Shown in pieces: positions 27,987 through 38,860 of a stretch of 64,000 bases of DNA. The notes under the pieces are model-generated. The model was not told the DNA's origin, ran no database searches, and saw only the letters and a program-made list of their open reading frames with translations. Location of the stretch: the NCBI RefSeq assembly GCF_002723835.1, contig NZ_BEWG01000104.1, positions 78,126-142,125 on the forward strand. Direction: 5' to 3'. Position 1 is the first letter of the stretch. Each line of letters begins with the position of its first letter. The DNA comes from Mycobacterium sp. shizuoka-1. Lineage in GTDB: Bacteria > Actinomycetota > Actinomycetes > Mycobacteriales > Mycobacteriaceae. The position numbers were made by a program, and so were the translations under genes.

Positions 27987-28815
27987 CCGCGGCGAGCCGG
28001 GCCGAGCGGACCACAGAGGCCAGCGGCCGCAGCGCGTCGTTGGCGATCTGCGCCTCCGAGGCGCTCTGCGTGCCGATCGGCATCAACCCCGAGCTGACCG
28101 AGATGATCGCATCGACATGGGCGGCGTTCTCCAGCACCCGAAGCGCCCTGGTCGGAGCGTGATCGGGCGCGCGGTGATGCCGGCCGGATTCCAGGATCTG
28201 CTCGACGAGCCCGCGCGGATCGTCCACCCCGCCCGCGGCCCCGAGCTGCAAGGCGCCCAGCGCCTCGGCCGCTGAGCGGACCGCCGACCGCAGCGTGTAC
28301 TCCGCCTCGCCGAGGTCGAGGTGATCCGGCACCGGGGCGGCGGGCAGCGAGTACACCGTCCACGACAGCGCGCACAGTTCCGGCACCCGGTCGCCGTCGG
28401 GCAGTTCGTCGTCGGTGTCGTCGTACTCGAAATCGGGGACCAGGCCGATGGTGTCCCCGGCCGGACTGGTCACGATGATCGCCTCGCCGGCACTCAGTGC
28501 GTCCCGCTGGAACTGGGTACCCGCCGCCAGGCCGCGCACGTCGCCGGGTACCGGCAGTGCAACGCTGATCGCCGGCGGTCGGTCACCGGTCGAGCGGCCG
28601 GCCACGGTGCGCAACGTCTGCAGCAACGACACCGCGCCGGCGTCGTCCACATCCGGCCAGGGCAGGCCGGTATGGCCGGCCGCGACGGAATCGTAGGCGG
28701 TCACCGAATGTGTTGGCGCCCAGGCGGATAACGCGTCGAGGACGTCATCGGGCGCGGCTTGGCCGGCGAGCCACGCATTGGCCCACAGGGACAGTGAAAC
28801 GCTTGGGCACCACAT
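27955..28815 (-). CDS. Conserved mycobacterial protein of unknown function (Rv1486c-like)
   Basis: A 286-residue protein with no membrane segment and no catalytic motif that I recognise. It is acidic in the middle (DFEYDDTDDELPDGDRVPE) and Ala-rich and helical toward the C-terminus. ATG 28813-28815 gives MWCPSVSLSLWANAWLAGQAAPDDV and a length close to M. tuberculosis Rv1486c, which sits in the same convergent place after hemH. Function unknown; do not infer a heme role from position because the gene is on the opposite strand. Confidence 0.75.
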   Translation of the reverse strand: MWCPSVSLSLWANAWLAGQAAPDDVLDALSAWAPTHSVTAYDSVAAGHTGLPWPDVDDAGAVSLLQTLRTVAGRSTGDRPPAISVALPVPGDVRGLAAGTQFQRDALSAGEAIIVTSPAGDTIGLVPDFEYDDTDDELPDGDRVPELCALSWTVYSLPAAPVPDHLDLGEAEYTLRSAVRSAAEALGALQLGAAGGVDDPRGLVEQILESGRHHRAPDHAPTRALRVLENAAHVDAIISVSSGLMPIGTQSASEAQIANDALRPLASVVRSARLAAVSAILHSAWH

Positions 28816-28892
28816 GATGCTCGCAGTGTAGTGGTTCGTCCCCGAACCGGCTTTCCGCGTCCGCGGCGCCGTCTGCCGCGTACCCTGGGAAC

Positions 28893-29327
28893 ATGCCCGC
28901 GGCGCTGATCTGGCTCGTGTTCGCCTTGGGCCTTGCCGGGGCCGAGGCACTGACGGGCGACATGTTCCTGCTGATGCTGTCCGGCGGAGCCCTGGCCGCC
29001 GCCGGCTCGAGCTGGCTGCTCGACCTACCGGTGTGGGCCGACGGGCTGGTCTTCCTGGTGGTGTCGGTCCTGCTCGTGGCGCTGGTACGCCCGGCGCTGC
29101 GACGTAAGTTCACCGCGGGCAAGGGCCTGCCCGAACCGGTCAAGGCGCTGGAGGGCCGCAGCGCGCTGGTGCTCGATCGGGTCGCGCAGCACGAAGGCCA
29201 GGTCAAGCTCGACGGCGAGGTCTGGACGGCCCGCCCCTACAACGACAACGATGTCTACGAGCCGGGCGACCACGTCACCGTCATGCACATCGACGGAGCC
29301 ACCGCGGTCGTCTGGAAAAACGGGTAA
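28893..29327 (+). CDS. NfeD-like membrane protein
   Basis: A 144-residue protein with two or three N-terminal membrane helices (ALIWLVFALGLAGAEALTG, MFLLMLSGGALAAAGSSWLL, GLVFLVVSVLLVALV) and a C-terminal OB-fold domain (EGRSALVLDRVAQHEGQVKLDGEVWTARP). NfeD proteins partner with the SPFH/stomatin-type protein encoded 12 bases downstream and organise membrane domains. TACCCT at 28881-28886 could be a -10, giving a leaderless mRNA starting at the ATG. Equivalent of Rv1487. Confidence 0.9.
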   Translation: MPAALIWLVFALGLAGAEALTGDMFLLMLSGGALAAAGSSWLLDLPVWADGLVFLVVSVLLVALVRPALRRKFTAGKGLPEPVKALEGRSALVLDRVAQHEGQVKLDGEVWTARPYNDNDVYEPGDHVTVMHIDGATAVVWKNG

Positions 29328-29339
29328 GGAGAACCCTTC

Positions 29340-30518
29340 ATGGACGGTGCCATCGCCGGTCTGGTCCTGCTCGCGGTGCTGGTGGTGTTCGCCATCATCG
29401 TCGTCGCCAAGTCCATCGCGCTGATCCCGCAGGCCGAGGCGGCGGTCATCGAGCGGCTGGGCCGCTACAGCAAGACGGTCTCCGGGCAGCTGACCCTGCT
29501 GGTCCCGTTCGTCGACAAGATCCGCGCCCGGGTGGACCTGCGCGAGCGGGTGGTGTCGTTCCCGCCGCAGCCGGTGATCACCGAGGACAACCTGACCGTC
29601 AACATCGACACCGTGGTGTATTTCCAGGTCACCAACCCGCAGGCGGCGGTGTACCAGATCAGCAACTACATCGTCGGTGTCGAGCAACTGACCACCACCA
29701 CCCTGCGCAACGTGGTCGGCGGCATGACCCTGGAGCAGACCCTGACCAGCCGCGACCAGATCAACGGGCAGCTACGCGGCGTCCTCGACGAGGCCACCGG
29801 CCGCTGGGGGCTGCGGGTGGCGCGGGTGGAGCTGCGCAGCATCGACCCGCCGCCGTCCATCCAGGACTCGATGGAAAAGCAGATGCGCGCCGACCGCGAG
29901 AAGCGCGCGATGATCCTCACCGCCGAGGGCAACCGGGAGGCGTCGATCAAGCAGGCCGAGGGGCAGAAGCAAGCCCAGATCCTGGCCGCCGAGGGTGCCA
30001 AGCAGGCCGCGATCCTGGCGGCCGAGGCCGACCGGCAGTCCCGGATCCTGCGCGCCCAGGGCGAGCGAGCCGCCTCCTACCTGCAGGCCCAGGGCCAGGC
30101 CAAGGCGATCGAGAAGACCTTCGCCGCGATCAAGGCCGGTCGGCCCACCCCGGAGATGTTGGCCTACCAGTACCTGCAGACGCTGCCGCAGATGGCCAAG
30201 GGTGAAGCCAACAAGGTGTGGCTGGTGCCCAGCGACTTCGGTTCGGCGCTGCAGGGATTCACCAAGCTGCTCGGCGCGCCCGGCGAGGACGGGGTGTTCC
30301 GGTACACGCCCTCACCGGTCGACGAGACCGCAGCCAAGGCCGACGACGACGCCGACGAGGTCGCCGACTGGTTCGACACCAAGACCGACCCGGCGATCGC
30401 TCAGGCGGTGGCCCGGGCCGAGGCCGAAGCCCGCGCGTCGGTGCCGGTGGTCGGCGCGGCGCCGGTCATCCCGCCGCAGGATGCCATCGCGCCGCCGGGG
30501 TCCCACCGGGCCCCCTAG
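29340..30518 (+). CDS. SPFH/Band 7 (stomatin-like) protein
   Basis: A 392-residue membrane protein: one N-terminal helix (GLVLLAVLVVFAIIVVAKSIALI), the Band 7 domain (AEAAVIERLGRYSKTVSGQLTLLVPFVDKIRARVDLRERVVSFPPQPVITEDN), and a long Ala/Glu/Gln-rich coiled coil at about residues 185-260 for oligomer formation. The C-terminal 60 residues are acidic then Pro/Ala-rich. AAGGAG precedes the ATG. With the NfeD gene it forms the usual pair; the sequence equivalent is Rv1488. It overlaps the convergent TVP38/DedA-like gene by four bases. Confidence 0.9.
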   Translation: MDGAIAGLVLLAVLVVFAIIVVAKSIALIPQAEAAVIERLGRYSKTVSGQLTLLVPFVDKIRARVDLRERVVSFPPQPVITEDNLTVNIDTVVYFQVTNPQAAVYQISNYIVGVEQLTTTTLRNVVGGMTLEQTLTSRDQINGQLRGVLDEATGRWGLRVARVELRSIDPPPSIQDSMEKQMRADREKRAMILTAEGNREASIKQAEGQKQAQILAAEGAKQAAILAAEADRQSRILRAQGERAASYLQAQGQAKAIEKTFAAIKAGRPTPEMLAYQYLQTLPQMAKGEANKVWLVPSDFGSALQGFTKLLGAPGEDGVFRYTPSPVDETAAKADDDADEVADWFDTKTDPAIAQAVARAEAEARASVPVVGAAPVIPPQDAIAPPGSHRAP

Positions 30519-31231
30519 TTGTCGGCGGCGGGCTTACGCCGGTGCGTGCGCACCTCGTAGACCAGCCCGGCCACGCCGACGGCGGCGGTACACACCGACA
30601 CCAGCACCAGCAGCGGGCTGATGTTGCCGGTCAGCGCGTCACCGAGGAAGACCACCGCCGCGGTGCCGGGGATCAGTCCGGCCAGCGTCGCGCCGAGGTA
30701 CGGCAGCGCCCGCACCGCGGACGCGCCGGCGGCGTAGTTGAGCACCGAGAACGGCACGGCCGGGATCATCCGCAGCGAGAAGATCGCCTGCCAGCCGCGG
30801 GCCCGCAGCCGCGCGTCCACCGACTCCAGAGCCGGATGGCTGACCAGCTTGCTGAACTGCCAACCCAGCGCCCGCACCAGCAGTAGCGCGATCAGCGCGC
30901 TCACCGTGCTGGCGGCCACCGCGATCACCACGCCCAGGCCGGGCCCGAACAACAGACCGGCGGCCAGCGTGAATGCGGTGCGCGGGAACGGGAACACGGT
31001 CACCACGATGTGGGCGCCGAGGAACGCCAACGGGAACCAGGCGCCCAACGACGTCGCCCAATCCCGCAGCTGCACCGCGGTGGGCAACGGCACCAGCACC
31101 ACGACTGCGACGAGAATCACAGAGGCGACCGCGGTGACGATCAGGCGCGTCCGAGATACCTGGCGCGCGGTGGAGATCACCGCGCTACGCACACTGCGCC
31201 ACGTGCTGCGGGCCTTCGATGTCACGTTCAC
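30515..31231 (-). CDS. TVP38/TMEM64 (DedA-related) membrane protein
   Basis: A 238-residue polytopic protein with about six hydrophobic segments and the SNARE-associated domain motifs FPRTAFTLAAGLLFGPGLGVVIAVAAS and RGWQAIFSLRMIPAVPFSVLNYAAG. Such proteins are linked to lipid scrambling or flipping in the membrane; no substrate can be read here. The start is uncertain among TTG 31232-31234, GTG 31229-31231 and GTG 31223-31225. Equivalent of Rv1491c, divergent from mutA. Confidence 0.85.
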   Translation of the reverse strand: MNVTSKARSTWRSVRSAVISTARQVSRTRLIVTAVASVILVAVVVLVPLPTAVQLRDWATSLGAWFPLAFLGAHIVVTVFPFPRTAFTLAAGLLFGPGLGVVIAVAASTVSALIALLLVRALGWQFSKLVSHPALESVDARLRARGWQAIFSLRMIPAVPFSVLNYAAGASAVRALPYLGATLAGLIPGTAAVVFLGDALTGNISPLLVLVSVCTAAVGVAGLVYEVRTHRRKPAADN

Positions 31232-31302
31232 CAAGGTTACGGCCCGCGATGCGACGGGTTGCCGAGTGCGACGCGGGTTACCGGCGGGTAGCCGTAGTCG
31301 GC

Positions 31303-31320
31303 CACGTCACGCCTGACGTG
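31303..31320. promoter_or_regulatory. Perfect 7-4-7 palindrome upstream of mutA
   Basis: CACGTCA-CGCC-TGACGTG is a perfect inverted repeat in the 162 bases between the TVP38/DedA-like gene and mutA, 73 bases before the mutA GTG. It looks like an operator of a dimeric regulator; TTTAGCCT a few bases downstream could belong to a promoter. I do not recognise the regulator. It could control mutAB, the divergent gene, or both. Confidence 0.45.
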
Positions 31321-31393
31321 ATCATTTAGCCTGATGGTCTGATGGCTGGTCCCGGTACCGGCTGCCCCAATGCTGCGACAACAGGAGTTGCCG

Positions 31394-33265
31394 GTGTCAG
31401 TAGAGATCGAGGCAAGCCGCGCCCGCTGGCGCACGGCGGTGGCCGGCGTGCTGGCCAAGAGCAGCCGGAAAGATCCGGCGGATCTGCCCGCTGAGCCCGA
31501 GACACTGCTGGAATCGCCCACCTACGAGGGCTTCCCGATCCGGCCGCTCTACACCGGACTCGACGCGCTGCCCGAACCGCCGCTGCCCGGCGACTGGCCG
31601 TTTGTCCGCGGCGCCGATGCGCACCGCGACGTGCTGGCCGGCTGGAAGGTCGCCGAGGTGTTCCCGGCTCCCGGCGGCGCGGTGGCCGACGGCAATGCCG
31701 CCGTGCTGGCCGCCCTCGCCGACGGGGTCAGCGCGCTGGTGCTGCGCGTCGGCGAGTCCGGGGTGCCCGCCGCGGACCTGGACCGGCTGCTGGAGGGGGT
31801 CTACCTCGAGCTCGCACCGGTGATCCTCGATGCCGGGGCGCGCTTTGCCGCCGCCGCCGAGGCGGTGCTGGCCCTGGTCGCCGGCGCCGACGACGCCCAG
31901 CGCGCGATATCGGCGGGCAGGAGCGAAGCGACCCGGGAAACTGGACTGTCGATCGATCTTGGTGCCGACCCGCTCACCGCACCGCTCAGCGGCTTCGCCG
32001 CACCGGAACTCGACGAGCTGACCCGCGTCGCGACGGGTCTGGCCGGCACCGCCGGGGTACGCGCGATCACCGTCGACGGCCCGGCGTTCCACAACCGCGG
32101 CGCCAACGCCGCATGGGAGCTGGCCGGGGCGCTGGGCGCCGCCGTCGACTATGTGCGCGCCCTGGTCGACGCCGGTATCGAGGTGGCCGACGCGGTGCGC
32201 CAGATCAGCTTCCGGCTGGTGGCCGACGACGACCAGTTCATGACGATCGCGAAATTCCGCGCAGCCCGCCAACTCTGGGCCCGGGTCGCCGACGTGCTCG
32301 GACAGCCCGAGGCCGGGGCCGCGACGGTGCACGCAGTCACCTCGCTGCCGATGATGACGCAGCGCGACCCCTGGGTGAACATGCTGCGCACCACGCTGGC
32401 CGCGTTCGGCGCCGGCGTCGGGGGAGCGGACACCGTGGCGGTGCAGCCGTTCGACGTGGCGATCCCGAGCGGGTTCCCCGGCATCAGCCCGGGTTTCGCC
32501 CGCCGCATCGCACGCAACACCCAGCTGCTGCTGCTCGAGGAGTCCCACATCGGCCGGGTGCTGGACCCCGCGGGCGGTTCCTGGTACGTCGAGGATCTCA
32601 CCGATCGCCTTGCCGCCCAGGCCTGGTCGCACTTCCAGGACATCGAAGCCCGCGGCGGTTTCACCGCGGCACGCGAGCATGTCGCCGAGCAGATCGAGCA
32701 GGTGCGGGCACAACGCGCCGAGGACATCGCCCACCGCCGCACCGCGGTGACAGGCGTCAATGAGTTCCCCAACCTGACCGAACCCCCGCTGCCGCACTAT
32801 GACTCGTCGGACACCGTGCGCCGCTACGCCGCCGGTTTCGAGGCGCTGCGGGACCGCTCGGATGCCTATCTGGAGCGCACCGGGTCCCGCCCGGTCGTCC
32901 TGCTGCTGCCGCTGGGACCGCTGGCCGAGAACAACATCCGGGCGACGTTCGCGGCCAACCTGCTGGCCTCCGGCGGCATCGAGGCGGTCAATCCGGGCAC
33001 CGTCGACGCCGCCGGAACAGCCGCCGCGATCGCCGATGCCGGGGCGTCGGTGGCGGTGATCTGTGGCACCGACGCCCGCTACGGCACCGACGCCGCCGCG
33101 GTGGTGGCGGCCGCCCGGGCCGCCGGGCTGGACCAGATCCTGCTCGCCGGTCCGGAGAAAGCCGTCGCCGACGTCCCGGCGGATGGCCGGCCGGACGGTT
33201 ATCTGACCGCGAAAATCGATGCGGTCGAAGCTCTTTCGTCCCTGCTCACCCGATTGGGGGCCTGA
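31394..33265 (+). CDS. mutA: Methylmalonyl-CoA mutase small subunit MutA
   Basis: A 623-residue beta subunit, which supports the catalytic MutB subunit in converting methylmalonyl-CoA to succinyl-CoA (propionate, odd-chain and cholesterol breakdown). The N-terminal TIM-barrel-like part has YEGFPIRPLYTGLDALP and the C-terminal part is a cobalamin-binding-like fold without the DxHxxG motif, as expected for this subunit. AGGAG six bases before GTG 31394 sets the start. MutB begins one base after the stop. Confidence 0.93.
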   Translation: MSVEIEASRARWRTAVAGVLAKSSRKDPADLPAEPETLLESPTYEGFPIRPLYTGLDALPEPPLPGDWPFVRGADAHRDVLAGWKVAEVFPAPGGAVADGNAAVLAALADGVSALVLRVGESGVPAADLDRLLEGVYLELAPVILDAGARFAAAAEAVLALVAGADDAQRAISAGRSEATRETGLSIDLGADPLTAPLSGFAAPELDELTRVATGLAGTAGVRAITVDGPAFHNRGANAAWELAGALGAAVDYVRALVDAGIEVADAVRQISFRLVADDDQFMTIAKFRAARQLWARVADVLGQPEAGAATVHAVTSLPMMTQRDPWVNMLRTTLAAFGAGVGGADTVAVQPFDVAIPSGFPGISPGFARRIARNTQLLLLEESHIGRVLDPAGGSWYVEDLTDRLAAQAWSHFQDIEARGGFTAAREHVAEQIEQVRAQRAEDIAHRRTAVTGVNEFPNLTEPPLPHYDSSDTVRRYAAGFEALRDRSDAYLERTGSRPVVLLLPLGPLAENNIRATFAANLLASGGIEAVNPGTVDAAGTAAAIADAGASVAVICGTDARYGTDAAAVVAAARAAGLDQILLAGPEKAVADVPADGRPDGYLTAKIDAVEALSSLLTRLGA

Positions 33266-33266
33266 T

Positions 33267-35521
<2,255 letters not shown>

Positions 35522-35522
<1 letters not shown>

Positions 35523-36505
35523 TGCCCGCCGACGTCACCGCACTGGCCGAGGCGATCCGAGGCGGCGATCGTGCGGCGCTGTCGCGGGCCATCACCCTGG
35601 TGGAATCGACCCGCGCCGACCACCGCGATCAGGCTCAGCAGTTGCTGCTGGAGTTGATGCCAGACGCGGGCCGGGCCCTGCACGTCGGTATCACCGGCGT
35701 GCCCGGGGTGGGGAAGTCGACCACCATCGAGGCACTGGGCATGTTCCTCATCGAGGCCGGCCACCGGGTGGCCGTGCTCGCCGTCGACCCGTCGTCCACC
35801 CGCACAGGTGGGTCGATCCTGGGGGACAAAACCCGGATGGCGAAGCTTGCCGTGCACCCGGACGCGTACATCCGCCCCTCGCCGACGTCGGGAACCCTCG
35901 GCGGCGTGGCAAAGGCGACCCGGGAGTCGATCGTGCTGGCCGAGGCCGCCGGATTCGACGTGATCCTGGTGGAAACGGTCGGGGTAGGACAGTCCGAGGT
36001 GGCAGTCGCCAACATGGTGGACACCTTCGTCTTCCTCACGCTGGCCCGCACCGGCGACCAGCTGCAGGGCATCAAGAAGGGTGTCCTCGAGCTCGCCGAC
36101 ATCGTCGTGGTCAACAAGGCCGACGGCGCCCACGCCATCGAGGCCAAGGCCGCCGCGCGCGAGCTGTCGGCCGCGATCAGGCTGATCTATCCACGCGAAA
36201 CACTTTGGCGTCCACCAGTTTTGACCATGAGCGCGCTTGAGGGTACCGGCTTACGGGAGCTGTGGGACACGGTGCTGGCGCACCGCAACGTGCTGTCGGA
36301 AGCCGGCGAGTTCGACGCCCGCAGGCGCAGGCAGCAGGTGGACTGGACATGGTCGATGGTGCGCGACGCCGTCCTCGACCGGGTGCTGAGCCATCCGGCC
36401 GTGCGCGCCGAGCGGGCCGAGATCGAGCGCGCGGTCCGCGACGGCGAGCTCACCCCGGCGCTGGCCGCGCAGCGAATCCTGGCCGTGGCCGAGCAGTCAA
36501 CCTGA
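35522..36505 (+). CDS. meaB: MeaB/ArgK-type GTPase, methylmalonyl-CoA mutase chaperone
   Basis: A 327-residue G3E-family GTPase that protects and reloads the B12 mutase. P-loop GVPGVGKSTTIEALG, metal-binding DPSSTRTGGSILGDKTRM, ETVGVGQSEVAVANMVD and base-specific NKADG are all present. Its ATG overlaps the mutB stop by one base. In M. tuberculosis the mazEF4 toxin-antitoxin genes (Rv1494-Rv1495) separate mutB from this gene (Rv1496); here the two are fused into one tightly coupled operon. Confidence 0.94.
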
Positions 36506-36540
36506 CAGTCCGACAATCAAGTTAACGGTTTGGCAACAAT

Positions 36541-36570
36541 TTGCTGCAGATGTGCTTAGACCCGTTAAAT
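36541..36570 (+). promoter_or_regulatory. Possible leaderless promoter of lipL
   Basis: TTGCTG (36541-36546), 18 bases, then TTAAAT (36565-36570), eight bases before the GTG at 36579, which would give a leaderless or near-leaderless mRNA. A separated inverted repeat TTAACGG (36522-36528) / CCGTTAA (36562-36568) flanks the -35 and may be an operator or fold into a stem. By-eye assignment. Confidence 0.4.
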
Positions 36571-36578
36571 TCCTCTCT

Positions 36579-37847
36579 GTGACTCAGGCGACGCGCCGAC
36601 GCGACACCCTGCCCCATGGGCTGCAGGGCGCCGCCGACCCGAACTTCGCGCTCGCGTTGCGCAACTTCGCGGCGATGTTCCCGCACCCGCGCTTCGGCGG
36701 CGGAGCGCTCGCCGTGTATCTCGACGGTCAGCCGGTGGTCGATGTGTGGACCGGGTGGTCGGACCGGCGCGGACGGCAACACTGGTCGGCCGACACCGGC
36801 GCCATGGTGTTCTCGGCGACCAAGGGCGTCGCCTCCACGGTCATCCACCGCCTCGTCGACCGCGGCCTGATCGACTACGACGCCCCGGTGGCGGAGTACT
36901 GGCCGGAGTTCGGTGCCAACGGTAAGGCGAACATCACCGTTCGCGAGGTGATGCAGCACCGCGCGGGGCTCGCACACCTGCGCGGGGTCCGCAGCCGAGA
37001 CCTCCTCGACCACCTGGTCATGGAGGACCGTATCGCCGCAGCTCCGGTCGGCCGGTACTTCGGTAAGCCCGCCTATCACGCGCTGACCTACGGCTGGCTG
37101 CTGTCCGGCCTGGCCCGCGCGGTCACCGGTACCGGGATGCGGGAACTGATTCGCACCGAAGTGGCCGAGCCGCTCGACACGGACGGGATCCATCTGGGCC
37201 GGCCGCCGGCCGGCGCGCCGACCCGCGCCGCCAGCATCATCGGGCCGCAGCGCAACCTCCCGAATCCCGTCTTCAACACCATCGCGCCGCGGATCGCGGC
37301 GCTGGAGATGTCGGCGATCTTCGGTTCCATGTACTTCCCCGGTATGCGCTCCACGGTCCAGGGCGCCATGCCGCTGCTGGACAGCGAGCTGCCCGCGGCC
37401 AACGGGGTGGCGACGGCGCGCAGCCTGGCCCGGATGTATGGGGCCATTGCCAACGGTGGCGAGATCGACGGACGGCGCTACCTGTCGTCGGAGCTGGTCG
37501 CGGGCCTCACCGGCCGGCGCAACCTGACCCCGGACCGCAACCTGATCCTGCCGCTGGGCTTCCACCTCGGCTATCACGCGCTGCCCATCCCCGGGGTGCT
37601 GCCCGGGTTCGGCCATGTCGGGCTCGGCGGTTCGCTCGGCTGGGCGATCCCGGAGGCCGGCTTGTCGTTCTCGTTCGTCCACAACCGGTTGCTGACCCCG
37701 TTCGTGGTCGCCGATCAGGCCGGTTTCGTCACCACCGCGGCGCTGATCCGGCGCGGCGCCGCCTCGGCCCGCCGACACGGCTTCGTCCCGGTCGCCGAAT
37801 TCGGCGCGCGGTTCGGCCATCAGCGGCCCGGGGTCGTCGCGGGGTAG
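36579..37847 (+). CDS. lipL: LipL-type esterase/beta-lactamase-fold protein
   Basis: A 422-residue serine hydrolase of the class C beta-lactamase/family VIII esterase fold. The nucleophile motif SATK (Ser 79-Lys 82) is in VFSATKGVASTVIHRL, with HRAGLAHLRG and the C-terminal GHVGLGGSLGWAIPEAGLSFSFVHNR strand. No signal peptide is seen. Family members are carboxylesterases or lipases acting on short acyl esters. GTG 36579 is preferred to the upstream GTG 36552 because it fits the promoter and the Rv1497-type N-terminus. It is the last gene of the conserved block before the glycolipid island. Confidence 0.82.
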   Translation: MTQATRRRDTLPHGLQGAADPNFALALRNFAAMFPHPRFGGGALAVYLDGQPVVDVWTGWSDRRGRQHWSADTGAMVFSATKGVASTVIHRLVDRGLIDYDAPVAEYWPEFGANGKANITVREVMQHRAGLAHLRGVRSRDLLDHLVMEDRIAAAPVGRYFGKPAYHALTYGWLLSGLARAVTGTGMRELIRTEVAEPLDTDGIHLGRPPAGAPTRAASIIGPQRNLPNPVFNTIAPRIAALEMSAIFGSMYFPGMRSTVQGAMPLLDSELPAANGVATARSLARMYGAIANGGEIDGRRYLSSELVAGLTGRRNLTPDRNLILPLGFHLGYHALPIPGVLPGFGHVGLGGSLGWAIPEAGLSFSFVHNRLLTPFVVADQAGFVTTAALIRRGAASARRHGFVPVAEFGARFGHQRPGVVAG

Positions 37848-38860
37848 CTGCCCTTCCGACCACCCGGGCCGAAACCTTGCCCGCATACCCGTCTGTCGGC
37901 ATCATGCCTGGTCGCGGTGTCGTCGGGTACCGCCGCCGACCTGGCCAGATGCGCCGTTTCGGGCCTCCAGCAAACTTTCACAGGGAGTTCACAAGGCGCC
38001 GGTAAAGGGGTGACAAATGTCACCGAGGCGACGCTGAACCGTCCGGGAGTTCCCTTTCCGGGGAAAGTTCGCCAATTATCGGCTAATAGCCGGTCATTTA
38101 TCCTGTCGCGTTTGCTGACTCGGCGCGTGAAATATCAGGGAACGGGTAATCAGCGTCTGCATGACGCCGGGAATGTGGTTTGGATCACGTTTGAGGCTGT
38201 TCGGGCAATTAAATCTCAGCCTACTCTCAGGTTAGTAGCCATCTCCTGTGTGCGCCGGGGATAACTGCAGGCTATCGGCTTGCCAGACCCTAAAAGATGG
38301 TTGCGGAAACTCTCAGGATGATTGAGCCGCCAGGAACCTCTCGCGGCGCGGTTGCGGTGCGATCGAGCGGTATTTCAAAGTGGTGATAAACCCATTTTCG
38401 GCGGGGAGCGCGAAATAATGAAGGCGTCCGATTTCATAATTTGCTATAACGACATCGATACCAATTTGTGTTGGAACCGCGATGGTAAACACCCTGCAAC
38501 TCCCGCTCGGCCTCGACTCGCCGGGCGTCGGAAGCCATCCGGGTCGCCGTGTTGGAGCAGACGTGTCCACATTGATCCTGTTCAAGGCGATTTCTGTGTG
38601 GTGCGACCGCGGCGCGGCGACGATCTCAACGGGAACTTCGGAGCGGTCCCCAGCTATCGGATAAGCGGCCGACCGGCGAGAACGCTGCCCGGTACCGTCG
38701 TATTGCCCAATCCCTAATCAAAAACATGCGACATTTCTCGCGGTCTTAGCGAAAAACAGCTAGGCTACCGAGCACATTGGCAACTTCGACTCGGTGGCTT
38801 CAGCCGCATTACCGGGACGGGTTGCCTTGTCCAGTGTCAAGAAGTGAGGTGTGAGCGGAC
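37848..38860. other. Approximately 1-kb non-coding region upstream of the polyketide synthase gene
   Basis: No convincing gene is seen. The region is visibly richer in A/T than its flanks (for example 38078-38120, 38380-38480 and 38715-38775), and several short open frames here lack RBS-start pairs or recognisable sequence. It holds a perfect 6-2-6 hairpin CTTTCC-GG-GGAAAG at 38054-38067, a promoter-like TATAAC near 38444, and TAGGCT near 38762, a candidate -10 for the pks gene. AT-rich leaders of accessory lipid loci are typical Lsr2 targets; this is inference. Confidence 0.6.

Noticed and set aside
37917..38264. Possible 115-codon gene in the region before the PKS
   Set aside because: No ribosome-binding site with proper spacing and no recognisable sequence; the composition looks non-coding.
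38322..38717. Possible small gene, including an internal ATG at 38418 with GGGGAG upstream
   Set aside because: The RBS is suggestive, but the product has no conserved-looking segment and other frames on both strands are equally open. It remains an outside possibility.
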